Assembly: GCA_019279435.1 (NCBI GenBank)
Contig: JAAALK010000548.1
Location: 1 to 64,000, forward strand
DNA: 64,000 nucleotides
Reading direction: 5' to 3'
Source: Zizania palustris
Taxonomy: Eukaryota > Streptophyta > Magnoliopsida > Poales > Poaceae
The notes under the pieces were generated by a model. It saw nothing but the letters and a program-made list of their open reading frames with translations. It had not been told where the DNA came from and searched no databases. Positions 56,057 to 64,000 of this stretch are shown piece after piece (the stretch's first letter is position 1; each line of letters begins with the position of its first letter). The position numbers were made by a program, and so were the translations under genes.

Positions 56057-59000
56057 ATGGAGCACAGGTCCTGGATGTACTCGTCCAACGACGGAGATGT
56101 GGTGGCATATTTTAACAGAGTAACTGAATTTACTGAAGCTGCCGCACAATATGCTTCCCGTCAGAGTGAAGAGGCAATATATTGTCCTTATAAAGTTTGT
56201 AAAAATGAAGCGATGTATCCGTGTTCTGATCGTGAAACCATACGATTTCACTTGTTAAAAAATGGTTTCGTGAAGAACTATTATATATGGACGAAACACG
56301 GTGAGATGGGCCAAAATCCTCCTGAAGATTCTGATGTGCCGCAAGATGCTAATCAACATAGAAGAGGTTGTGATCATACATCCGACATAACACATGATGA
56401 TGTTGATCAACATGATGATGATGACGCCTTTGATGTGGAGGAACTGATGCGAAATGTTGCGCCTGAGGTGTTGTTGCAGAGAACTACAACCAAAGGATAC
56501 GATAACTTTGAAGCACTTGACAAAGCATCAAAAAACCTTGTTTACGAGGAACGCCACGGATGCGATAAGCAGTATACTGTGTTGTACACAATTCTTGAGC
56601 TTATGAAACTGAAGGCCAGCAATGGATGGTCTGACACTAGTTTTTCAGATCTTTTACAACTCCTAAAAAAGGTTTTGCCAAAACCCAATGGTTTACCATC
56701 TGATACGTACCAAGCAAAGAAGATGATTTGTCTGTTGACTTTGGGCGTTCAGAAGATTCATGCATGCCCGAACCACTGTATCCTATATCGAAAAGAGTAT
56801 GGATTGTTAGAGAGATGTCCGCAGTGCAACGCGAGTCGATACAAACGTCCAAATGACTGTGTGGAGGACTACAATGACCACCAGAAGAAGAATAATAAGA
56901 GGTTGCAGAAGAGGAATAAAAATGTTATTAAAGACCATCCTGGAAAAAGATGGAGAGGAAAGTTCCAGCCTTAGTAATGTGGTACCTACCGGTGATTGAT
57001 CGCTTGAAACGTATGTTCTCTAATCCTAGAGATGCTGAACTATTAATCTGGCATTTCGCTGGGCGAAAGAAGGACGGAAAACTTCGGCACCCTGCAGATG
57101 CTAGGCAGTGGAAATCATTTGACCTGGCCCATCCAGATTTCTCGGACGATCCTAGAAATATCAGGATGGGACTTAGCACAGATGGAATCAATCCCTTCGG
57201 TGAGATGAGGAACCCACATAGTACGTGGCCAGTCTTTCTATGCTTGTTCAACATTCCATCATGGTTGTGCCATAAAAGAAAATACCTTATGCTCACTACT
57301 CTAATTTCTGGTCCAAAACAACCTGGCAATGACATTGATATCTTTCTAGAACCTTTGATGGAGGATATGAAACGTCTATGGGAACATGGTGTCTGTGTGT
57401 GGGATGAGCACAAGAAAGAGCACTTCAATCTAAGAGCCATAATCTTTTGCACCATAGCTGACAACCCAGGACACATGTCCCTAACAGGACAGGTTAAAGG
57501 AAAGACAGCATGTGTAGTGTGTGTGGACCAGACAGAATCTATGCATCTTCCATCATTCGTTAAGACAATATATATGCGACACCGCAGATTTTTACCAAAA
57601 AACCACAAATATCGAAGAAATAGGAACCATTTCGACGGTACAATCGAGCTTGGACAGCCTCCACGAAATCGAGATGGCAAATTTCTATTCGAAATGGTAA
57701 AGAATATCAAAGTTGTTTTCGGAAAGAAGAGGAAGAAATCTAAAAAAATTTCAAAGGACGCTCCATTTAAAAAGCAGTCGATCTTCTTTAGATATTTGCC
57801 CTATTGGAAGAAGTTGGAGATTCGTCATGCTATCGATACAATGCACGTTGAGAAGAATGTCTTCGAAAGCACTATCGGTATTTTGTTAGACATACCGGGC
57901 AAATCAAAAGATGGCCTCAAAGTACGAAGGGACCTTCAAACTCTCAGAATTAGACCCGAGCTTCACCCACAGGAAAGGGCCAATGGAAAATTTTTCCTTC
58001 CGGCTGCTAGCTATAACCTCACAATTGACGAGAAAAGATCAATCTGCAGGTGTCTACATGGAATTAGAGTTCCAACAGGATTCTCAACGAATATAAAGAA
58101 TATTGTCTCCGTAGCAGATTTGAGGATGAGCGGCTACAACACTCATGATTGTCATGTTATGCTTGGGCTATTCCTCGCCATCGCAGTAAGAGGAGTCAAA
58201 CATTCATTTCTGAAGATGGTGATAACACGCATGTGTCACTTCTTCAATGTCATATCAAAGAAGGTGATCGACACTGAAGAGTTAAATGAATTACGTAAAC
58301 AAATGAGGGAGACTATGTGTCAGCTTGAGATGTGCTTTCCTCCTTCATATTTTGATATTATGGAGCACTATATGATACATATAGCAGACCAAATCTTTGT
58401 TCTCGGTCCAACGTACCTGCACAATATGTATGCGTACGAGCGTCTAATGGTTATCTTCAAGGGTTACGTATGAAATCGTGCTTATCCAGAGGGTTCCATG
58501 ATAGAGGGCTACACGACTGAGGAAGTCATTGAGTGCTACGCAGATTACATAAGAGATGGAAGACCAATAGGAGTTCCCGTGTTCCGGCACCATGGAAGAC
58601 TCACTGGTAAAGGAACTAAAGGCAGGAAAATCATATGAGACAATAGTTACCAAACAATAAGAGAATCACATTACAATGTAATGCATCAGTTGGCGATTAT
58701 GAGACCATATGTTGAACAACACCTGCAAGAGCTTCGTGAAAAGAATGAAGATCGCTGATGAACAATGGATTATGAAAGAACACAAAATTTATTTCACATC
58801 ATGGCTGAGGGATCTAAACCTTTCGATCGGAGAAACCGACGAAGAGATGATGATAAATAAATTGTCTTACGGTCCATTGAGCATGGTTAAAACATGGCAA
58901 GCGTATGACATCAATGGTTTCACATTCTATACCAAAGCAAAGGATCAAAAGAGTCAGCGCCAAAATAGTGGTGTCAGAGGAGAAGCAGAAGATAGCACTG

Positions 59001-59434
59001 GACAAAAGAATGCTTACTATGGATACATCGAAGAAATATGGGAACTTAACTACGGTAACTCTATAGAAATCCCTGTATTTAAGTGTCAGTGGGTCAGACA
59101 TCCAGAAGGTGTGGAGGTAGATGATTACGGGTTTACGATAGTTGACCTTAATAAGGTGGCTTAAAAAGATGACCCTTGGATACTCGCTCAATCCGTGGCA
59201 CAAGTATTTTACATACTTGATCCTAAAGATGAGAAAAAATACATCATTGCTCCAGGAAAACAAAGAATTGTTGGAGTTAATGGAGCCGAAGACGAAGAAG
59301 AATACAATCAGTTTGATGAGGTGCCGTTTTTCGTTGACATATCAAGGATCAATGTGGTTGAAGCAAAACTGTCATTTGGCAGTGTGATTCCTTATCTACG
59401 CACCAATGGCGATGGAAAATTAGTGCAAGGCTAG
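56057..59434 (+). pseudogene. CACTA transposase (TNPD type), broken
   Basis: The ATG at 56057 follows a TTTTAG acceptor. Frame 56057-56974 holds a transposase-associated Cys/His domain (CPYKVCKNEA ... HLLKNGFVKNYYIWTKHGE) and a second Cys/His cluster near 56765-56840. A one-base shift near 56945 leads to 56950-58473, a Transposase_21 (PF02992) core with LSTDGINPF, ADNPGH and AIDTMHVEKNVFES, then a DUF4218-like region. TGA stops at 58471 and 58636 and TAA at 59162 interrupt the rest; the DUF4216-like end lies in 58709-59434. At least one stop fits a CGA-to-TGA change. Product: cut-and-paste transposase, here probably inactive. Confidence 0.88.
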
Positions 59435-59552
59435 ATCATTTATGTTTAGTTGTAAAATCAATTATGTCATTTATTATTAAAACATTTTCAAGATCAAATG
59501 AGGATTTAATTAAACATCAATAGAAAAATTTTAAAAATATTTAATTTTTGGG

Positions 59553-59657
59553 GCCAACAGTAAGGTTCAAACCTCAAACCGCCTGCCGGCAGCGAGGTTC
59601 GAACCTCGAACCGCATGGCCCCAAGGAGCCCCGCGCACCACTGCGCTACTAAGTGTT
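59553..59657 (-). repeat. tRNA-like repeat 1 in CACTA
   Basis: On the minus strand TAGCGCAGTGGTGCG resembles a tRNA A box and, about 40 nt later, GGTTCGAACCTC resembles a B box. A second diverged B-box-like GGTTTGAACC follows. No full cloverleaf is apparent. Confidence 0.45.
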
Positions 59658-59711
59658 TCACGTCATTGTAGGAAGAGTATTATATGCTATATATATAATC
59701 ACTATCTCTAT

Positions 59712-60203
59712 TAGTAGTGGCGGGCTGGATGACATCATCATGCCCGCCACTACTAAGAGAAAACATGAATAAAAAAGTAATGAAAATTAGAATAGAAATG
59801 TAAAAAACATGTTTGGATGCTAGCAGCAAGGTTCGAACCTCAAACCGCCTGCGGGCAGCAAGGTTCGAACCTCGAACCGCATGGCACCAAAGCAACCCCC
59901 GCACCACTGCGCTACTAAGTGTTTCTCGACATGAGTGGCAACGTATGCTAGATAACACCACCAGAGGCAGTAGTGGCGGGCTGGATGATGTCATCATGCC
60001 CGCCACTACTAAGACACCTATATATACTTTCCACTCCCGCCGTCCGAAAACCTAGTTTCATTTTCTAAACCCTAAACTCCCGTGTCGCCCCCTCCTCCCG
60101 TCGCCGCCGTCGATGTCCCGGAGCACGTCGCCGCTGCCCTCCGCCCGTCGCCGCCTTCCTCGGAGCCCGTCGGCGCCGCCCGTCGCCGCCATCCAGTCGA
60201 TCA
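59712..60203 (+). promoter_or_regulatory. CACTA module 2: subterminal hairpins, TATA box and GC-rich leader
   Basis: Two hairpin pairs (TAGTGGCGGGC ... GCCCGCCACTA at 59714-59753 and 59970-60009) flank tRNA-like repeat 2. TATATATAC lies at 60019-60027, followed by a CCGTCGCCGCC-rich leader that may end in an ATCA/GTAAAT donor at 60204. The order copies that of the transposase promoter at 55207-55613. Confidence 0.5.
59820..59927 (-). repeat. tRNA-like repeat 2 in CACTA
   Basis: Same A-box-like TAGCGCAGTGGTGCG and two GGTTCGAACC boxes about 33 bp apart, on the minus strand. Nearly identical to the copy at 61560-61667, as part of a ~235-bp direct repeat. Confidence 0.45.
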
Positions 60204-60324
60204 GTAAATGATTATTAACCTATCTTTGGTCTTATTTTATTCGAGCTTAGGGTTAAACGATGGAGTATTGTTATATTAATTTATGCGTGGTAATATAATT
60301 TAGTATAATATTACTAGTAGAATG

Positions 60325-60478
60325 CACTATAACAATAATGTTTTTTAATCTACTGTAAAAAATTTCTGAGAAAAAAATTTCCACTATAACAATAATGTTT
60401 TTTAATGTACTATAAAAAATTCTGAGAAAAAAAAATTCCACTATAACAATAATGTTTTTCAATGTACTATAATATTAC
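60325..60478. repeat. 57-bp tandem repeat, about 2.7 units
   Basis: CACTATAACAATAATG begins at 60325, 60382 and 60439, giving a 57-bp period. It is AT-rich and lies in the putative leader intron of the small CACTA gene. Confidence 0.85.
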
Positions 60479-60525
60479 TAGCTTAGGGTTTTTTAATGTT
60501 ATATCAATGTGACAAAAAAATGCAG

Positions 60526-61027
60526 ATGGCTCCTCCTAAGATTGAACCAATAAACAGTGGATCCTCAGACTCTACATCAAGTGGCGTGTGTGAGGTTTGC
60601 AAATGCGGTAAACATAAGGTACATGATGGTATAGTTTGCAGTTGTTTGGCGAAGAAAGTGATTCTCATAATGGACTCCGACTCGGAGGACGACTCGCGAT
60701 CGCCGCAACCAGATAGGGTAAGTGTTGGCAGACGGAAGAATGATGAGACAACCGGTGGTAGAGGGAAACATGCCGAGGCTAGCGGTGGAAAAGGGAAGCA
60801 TGTAGAGCAATGCGGCAGCAAGAGGAGGAAGGAGGCAAGATCCTCTTTTTATGCAAATTTTATATTTTTATCATCCAATTCAATCATTGATAATAAGTTG
60901 TTCTCACTATCGCCGCCGCGTGTATTTTCTTGTTCAGGAACATGGAGAGCAGTTCAGACGAACTGATGATGCCGATTTGGTTGAGGATTGGCAAGTTGAG
61001 GCTTTTAATCTGTTTAACCAGAAATAG
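60526..61027 (+). CDS. Small two-exon gene in CACTA, unknown function
   Basis: The ATG at 60526 follows a TGCAG acceptor directly, as in the transposase gene. Exon 1 (60526-60834, 103 codons) has CEVCKCGKHKVHDG and CSCLAKK Cys clusters, an acidic DSDSEDD run and Lys/Gly-rich repeats (GGRGKHAEASGGKGKHVE). The exon-intron join is GGAG/GCAAGA, a GC-AG intron of 103 bp ending TTGTTCAG; exon 2 (60938-61027) continues in frame with EHGEQFRRTDDADLVEDWQV to a TAG. About 132 residues. I do not recognise the family; it may be a second CACTA gene or a remnant. The GC donor is the weak point. Confidence 0.42.
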
Positions 61028-61559
61028 GTTGGGTTTTTGCCGAGGAAGAAGAAGAAGCTCCAAACCATATCTTTCTTTTGGGTTTGACCAGTAGTGCGTT
61101 TCGATGTGTAAGCTGGTTTCCCCAGCCTGGACTTGTGTTTGTTTACTTGCTTTCAAATAAACATGATATGTCAAGCGAGCCCCCGCACCACCGCGCTACA
61201 AAGTCTCGATCATATAGTAACAACATGTAATAAAAACACACTTAATGAAATAAAAACAGTAAACTAAGGGAGAAAAATATCAATTTTTGCAATTAGAATA
61301 TTGGTGTTGTATTTTTATTGTACAAAAAGTTTCAATTTCAAAGGAAGAATAAACTATAGATAAGTTATGATGTATTTTTATTGTACATGTTTATTAATGA
61401 AATAAAAAAAGTAAAGTGAGGCAGAAAAATACCAAATTTTTAAATTTGATAAGTTATGATGTATTTTTATTGTTAAAAAATCAAGTTCAAACTAGAATTT
61501 AAACATGAATAAAAAAGTAATGAAGATTAGAATAGAAATGTAAAAAACATATTTGGATG

Positions 61560-61667
61560 CTAGCAGCAAGGTTCGAACCTCAAACCGCCTGCGGGCAGCA
61601 AGGTTCGAACCTCGAACCGCATGGCACCAAAGCAACCCCCGCACCACTGCGCTACTAAGTGTTTCTC
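61560..61667 (-). repeat. tRNA-like repeat 3 in CACTA
   Basis: A near-exact copy of repeat 2, with the same flanks from about 61500 to 61735; offset 1,740 bp. Confidence 0.45.
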
Positions 61668-61948
61668 GACATGAGTGGCAACGTATGCTAGATAACCCCA
61701 CCAGAAGCAGTAGTGGCGGGCAGGATGACGTCACCAGACCGCCACTGCTATCCGTTTAGTAGTGGCGGTCGCATGATGTCATCGGCCCGCCACCACTAAG
61801 TCGAGTGAAATAACAACTTTTTAAATTTGATAAATTATGATGTATTTTTATTGTTAAAAAAAATTCAAGTTCAACGAGGATTTAAACATCAATAAAAAAG
61901 TGCTGAAATTTAAAAAAGTACAAAACAGAAAAAATGTTGATTTGGCGC

Positions 61949-62057
61949 CAGCAGCAAGGTTCGAACCTCAAACCGCCTGTCGGAAGCAAGGTTCGAACCT
62001 CAAACCGCATGGCACCAAAGAACCCCCGAACCACTGTGCTACAAAGTATTTCTCGGC
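61949..62057 (-). repeat. tRNA-like repeat 4 in CACTA
   Basis: Two GGTTCGAACC boxes remain; the A-box-like segment is more diverged (TAGCACAGTGGTTCG on the minus strand). Confidence 0.4.
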
Positions 62058-62910
62058 TATTTGTGCAGTGTATGCTAGATAATCCCTACCTCTACGTGGA
62101 CTTTTTTGCATTTAAATACCAATTTCTGTTAATGAAAGATACCAATTTTTGCAATTAGAATATTGGTGTTGTATTTTTATTGTACAAAAAGTTTCAAGTT
62201 CAAAGGAAGAATCAACTATAGGTTTTGCTTTCAAACCTGAGTCATTTTTTCTCTAAAACCTAATTCATCCCCGGAGAATCTTAGGTTTCTTAACGCCCTA
62301 CATGATTATTTTCTCGAAAAAAATTATTTTTTTGACAACATCTATGGATCGATCATATCATAACAACATGACAAGTCTCATCTTTTTTAGACTTTATTTT
62401 ATTTTTTGAGGATTAAAAAACTATAAAAATACAAGTTGTCGATCGAGTGTTGTGGAAACCTACATTTTTTATGATGGTTTTAAATTTGCTGGATAATTTT
62501 GGTGAATTATTTCATGTCTTGTAGTTCAAATTGAACTTATTTTGACTTTGATCATAAAAACACACTTAATGAAATAAAAACAGTAAACTAAGGGAGAAAA
62601 AGTAAAGTGAGGCAGAATAATACCAATTTTTTAAATTTGATAAGTTATGATGTATTTTTATTGTTAAACAAATCAAGTTCAAACTAGAATTTGCTTCTAA
62701 CCTCAGTCATTTCTTCTCTAAACCCTAATGCATCCCCGAAGAATCTCATGTTTCTTAATGAAATAAAAAAAAGTAAAGTGAGGCAGAAAAATACCAATTT
62801 TTTCAAATTTGATAAGTTATGATGTATTTTTATTGTTAAAAAAATCAAGTTCAAACTAGAATTTAAACATCAATAAAAAAGTCATGAAAATGTAAAAAAA
62901 TGTTTGGATG

Positions 62911-63016
62911 CTAGCAGCAAGGTTCGAACCTCAAACCGCCTGCCGGCAGCAAGGTTCGAACCTCGAACCGCATGGCACCGAAAAGCAACCCCCGCATCAC
63001 TGCGCTACAATGTGTT
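62911..63016 (-). repeat. tRNA-like repeat 5 in CACTA
   Basis: Minus strand TAGCGCAGTGATGCG and two GGTTCGAACC boxes, directly before promoter module 3. Confidence 0.45.
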
Positions 63017-63062
63017 TCTCGAAATGTATCGCAACGTATGTTAGATAACCCCCACCTCTCAT

Positions 63063-63684
63063 AGTAGTGGCGGTCGGGTATGCTGACGTCACCAGCCCGC
63101 CACTGCTATTCCTTTTAGCAGTGGCATCGAGCACCAGTGGCGGGCGGATTAGTAGTGGCGGGCTGGTGACGTCAGCATGCCCGCCACTACTAAGGGAAAA
63201 TAGTAGTGGCGGGCAGGATGACATCAGCATGCCCGCCACTGCTAATCCACCTATATAAATATTTCGCTCCCGCGTCTGAAAACCATAAGCCCTAATCTTC
63301 TCCTGCCAGTTACTGCTGCTCCCAGTGCCCGCGCCGCCACCATTGGAGCCCGTCGTTGTCATCCCCGAAGCTCGTCGCCGCCATCTCGGAGCCGTTGGTG
63401 TCCCCGGACCCCTCGCCGCCACCTCGGAGTCGTCGCTAGTCGTCCTCGAAGCCCATCACCGGAGCCCACGTCGGTGTACCCGGACCCCTCGTCGCTGCCG
63501 TCCCCATCCCCTACGCACGCCGCCATCCCCGTCCCGGAGCCCGCGCCGCCACCCTCGGAACCCATCGCCGTCGTCGCCCCGAACTCCGTCGGAGCCCACG
63601 TCGCTGTCGCCGGACCCCGCGCCGCCGTCCCCGTCCCCGAGCGCACACCGCCGACGTCCTATTGATTCCACTTCATACTTACCG
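63063..63684 (+). promoter_or_regulatory. CACTA module 3: subterminal hairpins, TATA box and GC-rich leader
   Basis: Hairpin pairs of TAGTGGCGGGC/GCCCGCCACTA at 63064-63108, 63153-63191 and 63202-63243, TATATAAAT at 63252-63260, then a C/G-rich leader with GAGCCCGTCG-type repeats. A strong CCG/GTGAGT donor lies at 63684/63685. The leader has open frames on both strands (63325-63753 plus, 63359-63646 minus), which GC-rich repeats commonly give; none is supported as coding. Confidence 0.5.
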
Positions 63685-64000
63685 GTGAGTACCTTCCGGG
63701 CATCCTCTTTTTCATCCCTCAAGCATATTAACTTGTTCCAAGAAAAAGTTTAGAAACATTCAGATTTTATATTATGCTCTAGAACAGTGTAGAATTAGTT
63801 TGCTTCCGCACAACGTATGTTAACAAAAATGAACTTGGTAGAGGGAGTGATACAACAGATTATATTCAGACTTGATATATGAAGAAAATTTCTGTTGTTG
63901 TTGTAATGCTTGTTTCAGCCTGACCGGGAATGTTTTGGGGACAACGATTAGTTTTTCTTGTCATGTAAATGCAGTGACTGGAATAATTTATGCATCATTC
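63685..64000 (+). other. Putative intron start after module 3, to window end
   Basis: AT-rich sequence after the GTGAGT donor, with no coding frame. The matching exon would lie outside the window. Confidence 0.3.

Larger units (their letters stand above)
61240..62880. repeat. AT-rich dispersed direct repeats in CACTA
   Basis: A module with AAAGTGAGGCAGAAAAATACC, TTTGATAAGTTATGATG and TTTTTATTGTTAAAAAA recurs near 61385-61500, 61815-61885, 62595-62690 and 62760-62875. Between modules lie tRNA-like repeats and one subterminal-type hairpin (61711-61800). Nothing coding is supported in this interval. Confidence 0.75.
55207..64000 (+). mobile_element. CACTA (En/Spm) DNA transposon, 3' end not in window
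   Basis: It starts with CACTACTATAAATCG at 55207, in Tekay copy 2 gag. Next come subterminal GTAGTGGCGGGC/GCCCGCCACTAC repeats, a TATA box, a leader with an intron, and a transposase of the TNPD type (56057-59434). Subterminal-type repeat modules recur at 59712-60000, 61711-61800 and 63063-63243. No matching inverted terminus (ending in TAGTG) is found before 64000. Either one large element or nested CACTA elements are present. Confidence 0.85.

Noticed and set aside
59820..59927. Functional tRNA gene
   Set aside because: A- and B-box-like words are present but no acceptor stem or anticodon arm could be drawn, and the unit is repeated with surrounding transposon sequence.
61553..61759. Small ORFs with RAARFEPRTAWHQ-like sequence in CACTA repeats (also 59813-60055)
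   Set aside because: They are translations of the tRNA-like repeats, duplicated with the DNA. No protein family is indicated.
63325..63753. 142-residue Pro-rich frame and opposite-strand Gly-rich frames
   Set aside because: GC-rich repeat composition opens several frames on both strands; a splice donor at 63684 suggests this is a leader.
55207..64000. CRISPR-like repeat array
   Set aside because: Repeats are irregular in spacing, partly inverted and typical of CACTA subterminal regions in a plant genome.

Overview
This window is repetitive DNA from a flowering plant, almost certainly a grass (Poaceae). It holds Ty3/gypsy elements of the Tat and chromodomain (Tekay/Del-like) lineages, Ty1/copia elements of the SIRE/Maximus type, a CACTA (En/Spm) DNA transposon, and GC-rich leaders typical of grass transposons. 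I see no host gene, rRNA, CRISPR array or bacterial feature. Almost every coding region belongs to a transposon, and most are broken.

Layout. (1) 1-9084: 3' part of a Tat-lineage gypsy element (Tat copy 1), carrying a reversed 908-bp solo LTR at 2522-3429. (2) 9085-13419 and 23541-25320: an old reversed SIRE-type copia (copia A), split by a complete plus-strand relative (copia B, 13425-23535, target duplication CTTGT). (3) 25321-30157: 3' end of a chromodomain gypsy (Tekay copy 1) with a 3.4-kb LTR. (4) 30158-31250: piece of a reversed retroelement whose LTR is cut by the next one. (5) 31251-36187: LTR, gag and protease of a second Tat/Ogre-like gypsy (element D), riddled with TAG stops. (6) 36188-55206: a second Tekay-like element, of which the 5' LTR and gag start remain. 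That LTR was hit three times: by an internally deleted gypsy (element F, 36772-38493, GGACC), by a copia-type solo LTR (39605-41598, GAATG) and by a complete 11.4-kb Tat element (Tat copy C, 41657-53102, ATGAG). (7) 55207 to the end: a CACTA transposon with transposase, subterminal repeats, tRNA-like repeats and at least one further small spliced gene; its 3' terminus is not seen.

The most notable object is inside the Tat elements. Between pol and the 3' LTR, on the opposite strand, lies a five-exon gene. Its four introns have GT-AG ends and matching phases, it has its own TATA box, and its product (about 1,100 residues) carries a putative gypsy-type transposon (PF04195-like) domain and a long coiled coil. 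All intron boundaries are kept in both Tat copies. The element therefore holds two convergent units: sense gag-pol and a spliced antisense gene, separated by a spacer of ~61-bp tandem repeats.

Relative ages from LTR comparison by eye: Tat copy C is young (5 differences in 494 bp), and copia B is older (about 15 in the 815 shared bp). Element D decays mainly by C-to-T type stops with its gag frame kept, whereas Tat copy 1 decays largely by single-base indels.
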